Source of the DNA: Fragum whitleyi
Taxonomy: Eukaryota; Mollusca; Bivalvia; Cardiida; Cardiidae
Assembly: GCA_948146395.1 (NCBI GenBank)
Contig: OX411556.1
Coordinates: 25,527,596-25,591,595, forward strand
Direction: 5' to 3'
DNA: 64,000 nt
Part shown: piece after piece, positions 24,965 through 37,400 of the stretch
How the letters are laid out: each line of letters opens with the position of its first letter
How positions within the stretch are numbered: the stretch's first letter is position 1
Translations under genes and position numbers: made by a program
Notes under the pieces: model-generated
Database searches by the model: none
Seen by the model: only the letters and a program-made list of their open reading frames with translations
What the model was told of the DNA's origin: nothing

Positions 24965-25193
24965 TTAACACTTTCCTGTTTTACAAAATTTTGGACCCGT
25001 CCAAATTCAAAGGTTTTGCAGACGAAAATTTAAAGTGGATTTAATTTGAAAAATAACCATTCAGTAGGGTAGAAAATAGTGTGGAAAAAGAAGAAATTGC
25101 TTGTCAGAAGCAATTTCTTCTTTTTTCACAATGTTTTCTCAATCATAAAATCACAGGCACGTAAAAAGCAGGGATTAAACAGCAAAGGGTTAA
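24965..25193 (+). mobile_element. MITE family A, TTAA on both sides
   Basis: TTAACACTTTCCTGTTTTAC to CAGCAAAGGGTTAA, intact central hairpin. Confidence 0.87.
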
Positions 25194-25279
25194 TTCTTCT
25201 TCGGAGCCCTATCTTATTGCATTGTGCGATTGGCTAGGCTGCTCAATGTATGAGCCTAACGTAAATGTGAAATTGATAG

Positions 25280-25490
25280 AAATGGTTTATATTTGGAAAC
25301 AAGTTCTTACAACAAAGATTAATCCCTCTAGATTCTGCTTCCTGGAAAATTCACCAGTACTTGCGCCGAATGTGTGGGCGAATGAAAGAACCCACTGTGA
25401 GCCAGATGGATAGCAGCTCCCTGGAATCGAACCTAGGATCTTTGGGTCGACGCCCCCCCCCCCCCCCCCTCCCTAGACCACGGACACAAA
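25280..25490 (-). mobile_element. SINE family 2 copy (tRNA-like head, poly-C expansion)
   Basis: On the minus strand a B-box GGTTCGATTCC is followed by a body shared with 40725-40895. A run of about 20 C (25446-25466) interrupts the head. Confidence 0.7.
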
Positions 25491-26144
25491 TTGAAAGAAA
25501 TGCAATGTATAAGGATCACTAGATATTTAAGCAATCTTTTCCAGTATTAATTTCTGTTTACCTAATGTGTGTATTTCGAAGGTCAGGCAAATTGCATGCT
25601 TAAGTGTGTTGGCAGATTTTCAAATAAATATCGTACGATTGATTGAAAACGAAAACCAAACTGTAAAAAAGTTCGGATTTTGTCAAAAAAGAACCCAACC
25701 TAACAAACGGAAAAAGTCAAGAAAATCGAAAAATCTGCTCCGGGTTTAAGACAACTTTAAAGAAACGTTAAAGAAGTGGCACTCCGCTTCGTACTTGCAC
25801 CCGCGTTGCAATCGCTTTTGAATCCCGAACACATGGCTTGAAATTTATTGCTATGTGCTTAATTTACTTCTAACTTGGCAATTTTTGTCGTCTGCGTTTA
25901 TACTGTTCAGGAGCACGTGAAGCTGTATACAACTTGCTTTAGGCCAATATATAACTATTAACGGATAACGTCATATGATCATTTCCAGTCAACCTGGCTA
26001 TAGAATTGGGTAGCAAGGAGTTTAAGGGTTTATGCTGCCGTCCCTCTCCTAGGAGCGTAAAAACATCGGGAATGGGGGTCCAAAGTGACTCTGTACATAA
26101 GATTATTTAATAATTCGGAACTGAGGCGGGTTCACTACCTTAAT

Positions 26145-26286
26145 TTAAGGTAGTGAACCCGCTTCATTTCCGAAAGTCATGAACTTCAAAAGCGTAAACC
26201 GCGGTTTCCTAAATAAATCATTATGATACCTCGGTTAACGTTGTGAAATATCATGGAACCCGGAATGTTGGGGGTCTACTACCTTA
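26145..26286. mobile_element. Foldback MITE family D
   Basis: TTAAGGTAGTGAACCCGC to GGTCTACTACCTTAA, with center CCGCGGTTTCCTAAATAA. A second terminus (26127-26144) abuts it head to head. Confidence 0.75.
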
Positions 26287-26809
26287 AACGTTCCTAACAT
26301 TAGAGGTAAAATCAATAGTATAAAGACAACTGAAGATTTGGACATGTTTCATATATTTGCCCGGTCCAACCTATAAAAGCTAGGCGTGGTTTTAAAAATT
26401 AAAAAAAAAAAAACCAACAAAACCCTAGCTCCTATAAGTTGGTATTCCAAAATCTATTTTCCATTTTCGCTAAATATGAGTAATCAATTAAAAAACAGAC
26501 AAACAAGAGTGGCTTTGTAATATTCAGTGATTGCAGCCCAATATTCTCCATTACTTTTATGAACTTCGCGGACTTTCAAAACGTGTAAGAAAAGCATAAG
26601 AAATATTGCATAAATACAGGAGCAACTAAGTGACTCAAGTTCCGTGTTACAGTTGACGTCACCCCTTGAATACCACATGGACTTGTTTCTTTGATTCGGG
26701 TTTTTAGGTAGCCCATCCCTAATGAAAACATGTTGCATTTAGCTTGAAAATGGAAAGCTTAGGAAGACGTAATTATATCTTAAGAGGTTAATATATTTCG
26801 GTAAAGGTG

Positions 26810-26950
26810 GTGAAACCGTTATAGTTACGCAACATTTCGTCACTCATGAACTTTCACAATGTTGACAGAGGTTCCCTAATGGAAATCGTTAGGAAACCTC
26901 GGTTAACACTGTTGAAGTTGATTACTTCCGAAGCGGGTCCACTACCTTAA
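26810..26950. mobile_element. Foldback MITE family D
   Basis: GGTAAAGGTGGTGAAACC to GCGGGTCCACTACCTTAA, center GAGGTTCCCTAATGGAAATC. Confidence 0.75.
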
Positions 26951-27062
26951 GCCAACAATTATTGTGTTTTTTTTTTTGGTTGAATTTCATCATCGTAGCA
27001 GTACTGATATGCAATATGAAGAGGAAAATCAACTGGTTATGTCTGATATAAAAAATATTTTA

Positions 27063-27145
27063 CGAGAATGCGTTATTAGGGTAAAAAAAACGAGTCCGCG
27101 GGACGAGTTTTTTAACAGTACCTAATAACGTATTCTAGAAAACGC
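27063..27145. repeat. Palindrome
   Basis: Nested inverted repeats: AATGCGTTATTAGG with CCTAATAACGTATT, and ACTCGT arms around CCGCGG. Confidence 0.65.
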
Positions 27146-27331
27146 GTGTCATGCCGATTTCAACATTTTCATCGTGGGTGGACTACCTTAACGCCTCTCC
27201 CTAATTTCAGTCACACCGCAACAGATGGATCACCTTTCTATTGATTCGTGGTATTTCTCCCTCTTTATACCTTCCAGCCAAGGTTGACGATCATCATTCC
27301 TGGATGGAAGGTTTGTCGCTTGTTACGTTTG

Positions 27332-27476
27332 TCAGTTACATCCTGGCAGCAGGAGCGCCTTACAATGGATTCCCGGTATTTCTTACGCAAGTACTTCCAT
27401 TACATCCTTTCCTAGCCTCTAGCTGCTATCCCGTATTCCATGGATGGAAGAAAAATATCGGAAAGGATATTTGTAA
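27332..27476 (-). mobile_element. SINE family 1 fragment
   Basis: Contains the body motifs GGAGCGCCTTACAATGG and CATCCTTTCCTAGCCTC in the same order as the full copy at 51004-51283. Both ends are truncated and the sequence is diverged. Confidence 0.75.
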
Positions 27477-27654
27477 CAAACGATAATAACTAGAACTGTT
27501 AAAAAGCGGACTAATACCCCTAACCAGGGCTTTGTTTAACCAGGGTTTTCTCAGTAAAGGTATCCTCAGAATATAATGTGTTTGCAACATAACAAAAGTT
27601 TAGTAAAATTTAAAATTCCAAGGATCAAGATAACAATAGAAATAGTAAAATTTA

Positions 27655-28989
27655 ACAAGAGGGATATGATGGTCCTATATCGCTCACCTGAGTAAGTAAA
27701 CTCAACCAAGTTATAAAATCCAGAGATTGTCTGATGTACATCTAGGTTGGATTTAAAAGAAACAGACTTTAATTTCCTCCTACTGCAATTTGATTTTCTT
27801 TTTAATTGCAAAGAAAGTTGTTGATGGAATTGAATTCTTTTAACAAGTTTTGTAGACCTAAACCTTAAGAATATCCCTGCCAAGTTTAAGATATGCCCAA
27901 TAGTTTAGGCAAAGATTAACCTTCTCTGAGATTTTGGCAATATTTAGACATTTCCAATACCATGGAAACCAGAGATTTCGATTGAATAAAATTATTTTTT
28001 ACAATTTTGGTAGAGCTTCACCCAAAGAACATCTCTTTCAAGTTTCAGCTTAATTAGTCCAGTGGTTTAGGAAGAGATGAAGTTTTTCTAAGAATTTCAG
28101 CAATTTTCGGCCATTTTTTAGCCTTTCTGTTACCATGCAAAACAGAGTTTTTGATGAAATTGAATTCTTTCAACAACTTTTAAAGAACGTCACCACAGAA
28201 ACATCCCTGCCAAGTTTCAGCTTGATTGGCCTCGTGGTTTGGAAGAGAAGATTTTATTTCTAAGATTTTCGGCCATTTTTCAACCTTTCCATTTCCATGG
28301 AAACCAGAGTTTTTGATGAATTTGAATTCTTTTAACAACTTTTGAATAGCTTTACCCAAAAGACATCTCTGCTAAGTTTCAGCTTGATTTGCCTAGTGGT
28401 TTAAGAGGAGAAAAATATTTTCTAAGATTTTCGGCATTTTCCAACATTTTCATTTCCATGAAAACCGGAGTTTTTGATGAAATTGAATTCTTGTAACAAC
28501 TTTTGAAGAGCTTCACCCAAGGAACATCTCTGCCAAGTTTCAGCTTGATTGGCCCAGTGGTTAAGGAGGAGAAGAATCTTTTCTAAGATTTTCAAACTTT
28601 CCGTTACCATGGAACTGAAGTTTTCAATGAAATTAAATTCTTTTAACAAACTTTGAAGAGCTTCACCCAAGGAACATTTATGCAAAGTTTCAGCTTGATT
28701 GGCCCAGTGGTTTAGGAGGAGAAGAATTTTTTCTAAGATTTTTGCAATTTTCAGCCTTTCTGTTACCATGGCAACCAGTTATTTATAGAATTAAATTCTT
28801 TTAACAAATTTTGAAGAGCTTCACCCAAGGAACATCCTTGCTAAATTTCAGCTTGATTGGCCTAGCGGTTTAGGAGGAGAAGATGTTTAAAGAAATTGTT
28901 GACGGACAGACAGACGGAAGATGGATGGACGACAGACGGTGAGTGATCACAATAGCTCACCTTGGGCACTTTGTGCTCAGGTCAGCTTA
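27655..28989 (+). mobile_element. Helentron-like array element (~150-158-bp monomers)
   Basis: 5' ACAAGAGGGATATGATGGTCC then GCTCACCTGAG. Monomers carry CCAAGTTTCAGCTTGATTGG. Microsatellite GACGGACAGACAGACGG (28900-28940) precedes the 3' hairpin AGCTCACC...GGTCAGCT at 28954-28986. Confidence 0.8.
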
Positions 28990-29164
28990 AAATTGAAGGA
29001 GTGATAAATGATCAGATAATTACAGTAGAGTCCTAAAATTTCGAAGCACAAGCTTACATAACCAGCAGGGGCTTCAAAGTTGCAGGCGCACAACTTTGTA
29101 TGCAGGTTACATCATGTATAAATTTCAAAAATGTAGCTGTAATGGTGTCTGAGAAAAATACTAA

Positions 29165-30071
29165 ACTAGAAAGCCATGAATGGCTTGAGTCGCTCCACAG
29201 GCTTGAAATTCTTGTAATAGCAAATCTAAGGTTTGTCTAGATTTTAAGATATTTTGGGTTCTACTGATGTTGAAATGAATTTCAAAGTTTCCACTATATA
29301 ACATATAGAGAAATGACCTCTGCCCATAAAAGACATATTTTTCATCCAATGACATTAATTTTTCGCTGCATGATAAAGGTTAACTCAAGGATCATTCCAG
29401 TGAAATTTTTGGTTGATATCCATCAATTACATGCTGAGAAAATGATTTGCAAAAATTCTTCTATATATCATATAGACAAATTAATTACATTCTGAGAAAT
29501 TAATTTTCGAAGTTTCCACTATAAAACATATAGACAAATGACCTTGACCCATAAAAAACATATTTTTCATCCGATCACAATTATTTTTGGTAGAATGATA
29601 AAGGGTCACTCAAGGATCATTCCAGTGAAATTTTTGGTTGATATCCATCAATTACATTCTGAGAAAATGATTTGCCAAGTTTCTACTATTTATCATTTAG
29701 AGAAATGACCTCCGCCTATAAAATGTATATTATTCATCTGATCACAATAATTTTTGGTAGACTGATAAAGGGTCACCCAAGGATCATTCATGTAAAATTT
29801 AATTGGTATCCATCAATTAGAATCTGAGGAAACTCACTTTTTACCATATTTGGAAATTAGCAACACCCATTCAATCAATCTTTTTCATTGGATCAAAATT
29901 TCTTGAACAACTTTGAAAGAGGGTCACCCAAGGATCATTCCTGTGAAGTTTGGTTGAAATTCATTCAGTAGTTTCTGAGGAGAAGATCTTTAAAGAAAAA
30001 GTTTACGACCGTACGCATGCACGCACAACGCCATGACAATAGCCCCAGTGGCTTTCAGCCAGTGGAGCTAA
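29165..30071 (+). mobile_element. Helentron-like array element (165-bp family)
   Basis: Begins ACTAGAAAGCCATGAATGGC with subterminal GCTCCAC. It ends with a short ACGC-type microsatellite and the hairpin GTGGCTTTCAGCCAGTGGAG then CTAAAA. Confidence 0.82.
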
Positions 30072-30344
30072 AAATTAGGTTCATGGATAGACATCCTTTA
30101 ACTTTAAAGGTGGGGGGTATGAAAACCCAGACTCCAGGAATGTTTGTAATACTGAAGAATAGTTGTGGCAACTAGAGCTGTTGCAAAGTGGACTTATATC
30201 CCCAGAAGCTTTGTCAAAATAGAAGTGCTATTAGTGCAGGATGTGTTTGTAACAAATATTAAGAATTCAAGTTATACGCCCATGATTGATTGGTGGTCAC
30301 TTGGTTCTAAAGTTAAGAGTCTGAAATCGTAAAAGATCTAACAA

Positions 30345-30551
30345 ACAAGAAGCCCAAGAGGGCCTGTATTGCTCCACTGGCTTAAAAATCTAAAATTGAA
30401 AGAGAGATATTGAAAATAGAAGGTAATGAAAGTGAACAGCATTCAGAAGGATTTAGACTTTTTCTAGGTTTAAACTGACCTATGAAGGAATGAACTTAAT
30501 TAACTTATATGTAAAATTACACGAAAGAAAACTATTTAGATATAAATTGAA
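30345..30551 (+). mobile_element. Truncated 5' end of a Helentron-like element
   Basis: ACAAGAAGCCCAAGAGGGC gives a 5' hairpin, followed by GCTCCACTGGC, the complement of the 3' hairpin arm at 32700-32711. It abuts a second 5' terminus at 30552. Confidence 0.6.
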
Positions 30552-30768
30552 ACAAGAGTACCAGAATGGCCCTAAACTGCTCAACTGAATTTTATTGATC
30601 CAGTGGATCTCATCCCATCCAAAATTCTTGAGCATCTTTAGATGAGGGTCACCAAAGGAACATTCTGGTAAAGTTTCATTAAAATTTGCCTAATGGTTCA
30701 GGAGGAGTTGTTGTTCAAAGATTTTGGGGTCAAAATAATTGATTGATTGATTGATTGAATGGAGTTTA

Positions 30769-31546
30769 TCTATCTATCTATCTATATATACTGCCTGACT
30801 CCCCTTTCGGGTATTACTGGCAGGTGCGCGTCTGTGCTGGAATAAAAACTGTTAGTCATTGGTTAGGGTGCCAAATTTTAAAAGTATTGTGAGTGTTAGA
30901 TTAAGAGATCTGGTAAAACAATTTTGGTTATTCAGGGACGGCTCACTATCTGAAAAGAATCAAGACTTTTCTTGAATGCGGCAATATCGGGTTGCTGTAT
31001 GATTGTTTCTGGTAGGCTGTTCCAAAGTATCACTGTATAAGGAAAAAAAGAATATTTAAAGTAGGAAGCATTTGTGTGGATCTGTCTAAAAGATTTTGTG
31101 TGCATATGTCGGGTGATCCTAACTGGTCTTTCAAGATAAGTTGGTATGGGTACTGCAACAAAACAATTCACAATTTTATAAAACATGGTGACTCTGGTAA
31201 TGTCTCGTCTATATTGAAGAGTTTGCCAGCCAAGATCCTTCTGCATGCAGGTGACACTGTCATAATGAGAAAAATTATTTTGAACCCATCTTGCTGCTCT
31301 ACGTTGTACTTTTTCTACTTTGTTGATATAGGATGTTGTGTAAGGGCTCCAAACAGTTGATGCATATTCTACCTGGGGTCTAACCAGTGTTTTGTATGCT
31401 GTTTCTCTGATCTTCTTATTTTTGGTCTGGATGTTTCTGCGGAGAAAACCTAAAGTTTTATTTGCATTAGATGTTATATTGTCAATATGCTTGTTCCAGG
31501 AAAGATCTTCAGATATAGTAACACCTAGGTATTTGGCATTGTCCAC
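30769..31546 (-). mobile_element. 5'-truncated non-LTR retrotransposon (jockey/CR1 group)
   Basis: A 778-bp LINE remnant whose minus-strand frame encodes the C-terminal part of a reverse transcriptase, followed by a 163-bp 3' region ending in TAGATAGATAGA-type tetranucleotides. It is flanked by a 6-bp target-site duplication AGTTTA (30763-30768 and 31547-31552) and sits inside a SINE copy. The 5' end is truncated at 31546, typical of target-primed reverse transcription. Confidence 0.9.
30932..31546 (-). pseudogene. Reverse transcriptase C-terminal fragment
   Basis: The frame is open for 204 codons from the truncation point, where the first codon is GTG. It contains KYLGVTISEDLSWNKHI, TLGFLRRN, AYKTLVRPQVEYASTVWSP and VQRRAARWV, then FYKIVN and LWNSLPETII. 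This is the thumb and post-RT region characteristic of jockey- and CR1-clade LINE ORF2 proteins. The endonuclease and catalytic palm (the YADD-box region) are missing, so it cannot be functional. The frame has no internal stops, which suggests a fairly young insertion. Confidence 0.92.
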
Positions 31547-32724
31547 AGTTTAACGCCGCTTTCAACATTATTTCAGTTATATCGCGGCGGCTGGAGCACC
31601 TAGCAATGGTTTCCTGGTATTTCTCTCACCAGTACAACCACCACATCCTTTCCTAGCCTCCAGCTGCTATCTCACATAGGTCTACAGTTATCAACCCATT
31701 GGTGAGAGAAGGAGTCAAAATAAGCCCTGCCCTGCCACGCCCATATTTGGGGGTCAATCCAAATTTCTTGAACAACTTTAGAATAGGGTCACCCAAGGAA
31801 CAGTCTGGTTAAGTTTCATTTAAATGGGCCCAATGGTTCAGGAGATCTGATGTGGTTCAGAGATTTGAGGGTCAAAATCAGCCTCACCCTGCCAAGCCAA
31901 TATTTGGGGGTCAATCCAAATTTCTTGAACAATTTTAGATGAGGGTCACCCAAGGAACATCCTGGTAAAGTTTCATTGAAATCATCCAAATGGTTCAGGA
32001 GGAGATGAGGTTCAAAGATTTCTGGGTGTAAATAAGCCCCGCCCTGCCACACCAATATTTGGGGGTCAATCCAAATTTCTTGAACAATTTTAGAAGAGGG
32101 TCACCCAAGGAACATTCTGGTAAAGTGTTTTTGAAATCATCCTTATTGTTCAGGAGGAGATGTCATTCAAAAATTTCAGAGTCAAAAAAGCCCCGCCCTG
32201 CCACGCCAATATTTGGGGGTCAATCCAAATTTCTTGAACAACTTAAGAAGTGGGTCACCCAAGGAACATTCTGGTAGAGTTTCATTAAAATTGGCCCTAT
32301 GGTTTGGGAGGAGATGTCATTCAAAGATTTCGGGGTCAAAATAAGCCCCGCCCAGCCAAGCCAATATTTGGGGGGCAATCCAAATTTCTTGAACAACTTT
32401 AGAAGAGGGTCACCCAAGGAACATTCTGGTATAGTTTCATTGAAATTGGCCCAATGGTTCAGGAGGAGATGTCGTTCAAAGATTTCGGGGTCAAAATAAG
32501 CCCCGCCCTGCCACGCCCATATTTGGGGGTCAATCCAAATTTCTTGAACAACTTTAAAAGAGGGTCACCCAAGGAACATTCTGGCCGAGTTTCGTCAAAA
32601 TCCACCCATTGGTTTAGGAGGATTAGATGTTTAAAGAAAAGTTTACGCACGCACGGACGGACGGACGCACACCTCACATGACAATAGCTTGCTGGCCTTC
32701 GGCCAGTGGAGCTAAAGATTAACA

Positions 32725-34672
32725 ACAAGAGGGCCATAGTGGCCCTTAATCGCTCACCTGAGTTAACAGTCTCAAGATCTGACCTCTTAACCTAGTTTTC
32801 AACCATACTTGACCTAAATTCAAACCAGACAGATTTTTAAATACAATTTCAATCTGGCTAATTCTCTGGATGATTGGCCTCTAGAGTGTCTACAAGATTG
32901 TTCTAAGATTTGACCCTGTGACCTCAGTTTTGATCCCACTTGACCCAAGTTCATCAAGAAAGTCGTTCTGACCAATTTTCAAGTTGATTGAGCAAAAATA
33001 TGGCTTAAAGAGTGAGTGTCTACAAGGTTTTTCTAAACCTTGAACCTGTGTCCTCATTTTTGATCCCATTTGACCATAATTCAAACTTTTCCTAGACTTC
33101 ATCAAGACAACCATTCTGACCAATTATCAGGTTGATTGAGCTGAAAATATGGCTTCTAGAGTGTCTACAAGATTTTTCTAATATTTGACCCCGTGACCTC
33201 ATTTTTGAAGCCACTTGACCCAATTTCGAAGTTGTCTGAGATTTCATCAAGACAATCATTCTGAACAATTGTTAGGTTGATTGGGCTGAAAAAATGGCTT
33301 CTAGAGCGTCTACAAGGTTTTTCTAATATTTGACCCAGTTACCTCATTTTTGACCCCACTTGACCCAATTTCGAACTTGTCCGAGATTTCATCAAGACAA
33401 TCATTCTGACCAATTTTCAGATTGATTGAGCAAAAAATATGGCTTCTAGAGTGTCTACAAGGTTTTTCTAATATTTGACCCCGTGACCTCATTTTTGACC
33501 CAATTTCGAACTTGTCTGAGATTTCATCCAGACAATCAATTTGACCAATTTTCAGGTTGATTGAGCAAAAAATATGGCTACTAGAGTGTCTACAAGGTTT
33601 CTTTAATATTTGACCCCGTGACCTCATTTTTGACCCCACTTGACCCAATTTCGAACTTGTCCGAGATTTCATCAAGACAATCAATTTGACCAATTTCCAG
33701 GTTGATTGCCCAAAAAATACGGCTTTTAGAGTGTCTACAAGACTTTTCGAATATTTGACCAAGTTACCTCATTTTTGACGAATTTTTCCTTGATTTCATC
33801 AAGACAACCATTCTGACAATTTTTCAGGTTGATTGTTCTGAAAATATGGCTTCTAGGGTGTCTACAAGATTTTTCTAATATTTGACCCCGTGACCTCATT
33901 TTTGACCCCACTTGACCCAATTTGGAACTTGTCCGAGATTTCATCAAGACAATCATTCTCACCAATTTTCAGGTTGTTTGGGCTGAAAATATGGCTTCTA
34001 GAGTGTCTACAAGGTTTTTCTAATATTTAACCCCGTGACCTCATTTTTGACACCACTTGACCCAATTTCGAACTTGTCCGAGATTTCATCAAGACAATCA
34101 TTCTGACCAATTTTCAGGTTAATTGCGCAAAAAATACGGCTTCTAGAGTGTCTACAAGATTTTTCTAATATTTGACCCAGTTACCTCATTTTTGACCCCA
34201 CTTGACCCAATTTCGAACTTGTCCGAGATTTCATCAAGACAATCATTCTTTCCAATTTTCAGGTTGATTGAGCAAAAAATATGGCTTCTAGAGTGTCTAC
34301 AAGGTTTTTCTAATATTTGACCCCGTGAACTCATTTTTGACCCCACTTGACCCAATTTCAAACTTGTCCGAGATTTCATCAAGACAACCATTCTGACCAA
34401 TTTTCAGATTGATTGAGCTGAAAATATGGCTTCTAGAGTGTCTACAAGGTTTTACTAATATTTGACCCCTAGACCTCATTTTTGACCCCACTTGACCCAA
34501 TTTGGAACTTGTCCGAGATTTCATCAAGACAATCAATCTGACCAATTTTCAAGTTGATTGAGCAAAAAAAATGGCTTCTAGAGCGTCTACAAGGTAAATG
34601 TTGACGACACACGAAGCACATCATGCGACCACAAAAGCTCACCTTGAGCACTACGTGCTCAGGTGAGCTAAA
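32725..34672 (+). mobile_element. Helentron-like array element (145-bp monomers)
   Basis: 5' ACAAGAGGGCCATAGTGGCC with subterminal GCTCACCTGAG. About a dozen monomers of 145 bp follow (GGCTTCTAGAGTGTCTACAA), one with an 11-bp deletion. The 3' hairpin AGCTCACCTTGAGCA...GGTGAGCTAAA ends it. The microsatellite is reduced to GACGACAC. Closely related to the nested element at 42824. Confidence 0.85.
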
Positions 34673-35035
34673 TATTGACTGTGACCATGACCTATGTGAC
34701 CCAAGAACAAAAGGGCACTTCCTTGGGTCAGAAGCAGCATTTTCATTAAGTTTCATGATTCTAGGTCATCTGGTTCTCAAAGTAAAGTCTAGAAAAGAAA
34801 ATTGAACAAAGGCTGACTGTGGCCTTGACCTTTCACCTAGGCCTGATGCTATGTGACCAAAAAACGATAGGGCACTTCCTTGGGTCATAAGCAGCGTTTG
34901 TATGGAGTTTCATGATTCTAGGTCACATGGTTCTTAAGTCAGTCCGAAAACAAAAAGGTCTACAGATGGACGGAGAGAGGGATAGACAGTCATGGTGAAA
35001 CCAATATATCCCCCCCCCCCCCTTTCTTCTTGGTG
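34673..35035 (+). mobile_element. Decayed array-type element
   Basis: Two related units (GGGCACTTCCTTGGGTCA at about 34708 and 34869) are followed by GATGGACGGAGAGAGGGATA and a C run. This is the array, microsatellite and hairpin layout with the terminal hairpin decayed. Confidence 0.5.
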
Positions 35036-35394
35036 TAAGGTATAACAAGCATGCTGGACAATAATTTCAGTACTGGTCTATAGAAAAATATGACTTTTGT
35101 AACCGAAAGCAAATGATTCCACGAAGATTTTCAGGTTTCAACCCAGCACTTGTTTGTAGATGTTTAATGTCATTTCAACAGTATTTCACTTGTATTTAAA
35201 AATCTGTTGTTTAAAATAAAGATGAACAGTGTTTATCATTCTAAAACTTTAATTACATAATTACAAAGATAATAATAGTAAAATGGTTTACATTAGTCAT
35301 GATTAGGGAATGGAGAGTATTTATCCTTCATGTAAAAGAAGCTTTCTTAGAACAAGTTGCTTTCTTAAACTCAAGACCCTGCTGGTAGATTATA

Positions 35395-35545
35395 TTTGTA
35401 TTCATACCGCAGCGGCTATAGAACCTAACAAAGGATTTCTGGAATTTTTTCTTGCACCAGTACTATCATTGCATCCTCTCCTAGCCTTCAGCTGCTGTCC
35501 AACTTAAGTTTACCAATATCTAATAATTGGTGGGAGACAACAGTT
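35395..35545 (-). mobile_element. SINE family 1 fragment
   Basis: The body motif order (ACCTAACAAAGGATT, CACCAGTACTATCATTGCAT, CTAGCCTTCAGCTGCTG) matches the full-length copy, without head or tail. Confidence 0.72.
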
Positions 35546-36167
35546 CGATAGGACAAGCTTAAACTGAATGAAATGAGCCTGTACCTGACATTTCCAACAA
35601 TTTCAAATGTGCACTAAGCAAAGACTCTGGCCAGACTGTGCGAGTCTTTGTTGTTCACTATGTAGATAGACAAAGTCTCAAATGTTTTTAGACAGTCAGG
35701 TAATCTTCTAATTTTACTATTTTGCTGTGTAGGTTACTCAATATTTAAACCTGATGTACATATCGAATTGTTGGAAATGTCACACACAGGCTCAAATAAT
35801 GAAAATTCGTGAATATGCAGCCCTGCATAATGGTTTCTGAACACTTTGATCTGTCAAGGGATCTTGTTTGACACAAGATGATCTTAAGCCAGTCTAGATA
35901 TATTTATAGGCACATACACAGTATTTTAGCCCAAACCTCTCCATTTCTTTATGTGGCAAAATTTGAATACACAGACTAATCGTTCAACACGGTAGCAAAG
36001 AAACTATATTCAAAACAAACAAAAGGACCTTGTTAAATTATCAATTTGAACATGATTGTAATGAAAACAGAGAAAGCAGCAATTTGTAATGTACCTTCCT
36101 TGAAAAGTTTTTTAATGTGTGAAGTTGTCACAAGATATGCTGGCACAGGAAAACTAAACAAGCAAAT
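35546..36167. other. Non-coding with a short interspersed repeat
   Basis: AAATGAGCCTGTACCTGA...GCTAAGCAAAGACTCTGG at 35573-35630 resembles 24765-24805 and 49505-49570, so a short repeat family is present. Otherwise nothing. Confidence 0.4.
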
Positions 36168-37400
36168 TCGTTGAATTGATATCCCCCGCCGAACAAATTT
36201 TCATTGTCAATGAAGTTAATATCAAACTTAGGTACAGGTTATCTTTTATCTACATCAACCTATAGTTTTCAAGAAATAGCGCGGAAACGAATATCACAAT
36301 GTATGTATATGGCTTAAACAGTCAGGGGGCAGTAACTCTAAATTCGGCGGTCAAACCGGGTAACCCTGACGATATGCACATGTCCTCTTTGTAGTGAAGC
36401 AGTGTGCCAAGTTTCATTAAAATCCAGTTTACAGTTTTCAAGAAATAGCGCAGAAAGGAATATTACTCTGTATGTATATGGCTTAAACAGTCAGGGGGCA
36501 GTAACTCTAAAATTCACAGTCGAACCAGGTAACCCCGACGATATGCGCATGTCCTCATTGTAGTGAAGCTGTGTGCCAAGTTTCATTAAAATCCATTCTA
36601 CAGTTTTCAAGAAATAGCGTGGAAACGAATATCACTATGTATGTATATGGCTTAAACAGTCAGGGGCAGTAACTCTTAATTTGACGGTCAAACCGGTTAA
36701 CCCCGACGATATGCACATGTCCTCATTGTAGTGAAACTGTGTGCCAAGTTTCATTGAAATTGGGTCTATAGTTTTCAAGAAATAGCGCGGAAACGAATAT
36801 CACAATGTATGTATATGGCTTAAACAGTCAGGGGCAGTAACTCTAAATTCGACCGTCGAACCGGTTAACCCCGACGATATGCGCATGTCCTCATTGTAGT
36901 GAAGCTGTGTGCCAAGTTTCATTAAAATCCAGTCTACAGTTTTCAAGAAATAGCGCAGAAACGAATATCACTATGTATGTATATGGCTTAAACAGTCAGG
37001 GGCAGTAACTCTAAATTCGACCGTCGAACCGGGTAACCCCGACGATATGCGCATGTCCTGATTGTAGTGAAGCTGTGTGCCAAGTTTCATTGAAATCGGG
37101 TCTATAGTTTTCAAGAAATAGCGCGGAAACGAATATCACTATGTATGTATATGGCTTAAACAGTCAGGGGCAGTAGCTCTTAATTCGACCGTCGAACCGG
37201 GTAACCCCAACGATATGCGCATGTCCTCATTGTAGCGAAGCTGTGTGCCAAGTTTCATTGAAATCGGGTCTATAGTTTTCAAGAAATAGCGCGGAAACGA
37301 ATGTCGGACGGACGGACGGACGGAAGGACGGACGGAAGGACGGAAGGACATGGCAAAAACAATATCCCCCCCGAAAAATTTTTTCGGCGGGGGATAATAA
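36168..37400 (+). mobile_element. Helentron-like array element (168-bp monomers)
   Basis: 5' ACAAGCA, hairpin AATTCGTTGAATT, subterminal TATCCCCCGCCGAA. Six monomers of 168-169 bp follow (GGCTTA at 36311, 36480, 36649, 36817, 36985, 37153). Microsatellite GGACGGACGGAAGG runs 37308-37350, and the 3' hairpin CCCCCCCGAAAAATTTTTTC ends GGCGGGGGATAATAA. Confidence 0.85.

Larger units (their letters stand above)
30739..31713 (-). mobile_element. SINE family 1 copy, head-truncated, interrupted by the LINE
   Basis: SINE sequence flanks the LINE: 30739-30762 (3' tail, TTGA repeats) and 31553-31713 (body). A 10-bp target-site duplication GTCAAAATAA is present at 30729-30738 and 31714-31723. The tRNA-like head is missing (5' truncation). 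Confidence 0.88.
30552..32714 (+). mobile_element. Helentron-like array element (~155-bp monomers) with nested SINE and LINE
   Basis: 5' ACAAGAGTACC. Monomers of about 155 bp carry GGGTCAATCCAAATTTCTTG (31751, 31908, 32063, 32217...). An ACGG microsatellite (32650-32672) precedes the 3' hairpin GGCCTTCGGCC then AGTGGAGCTAAA. A SINE with an inner LINE splits it at 30739-31713. Confidence 0.82.

Noticed and set aside
27241..27486. 81-codon plus-strand frame as a gene
   Set aside because: Most of it is a SINE family 1 fragment. The same residues (LAAGAPYNGFPVFLTQVLP) recur wherever the SINE body is read.
33310..34545. Repeated minus-strand frames (MVRMIVLMKSRTSSKLG...)
   Set aside because: These are frames across 145-bp monomers of the element at 32725-34672. 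Similar frames recur in every monomer at 42824-45203. Not genes.
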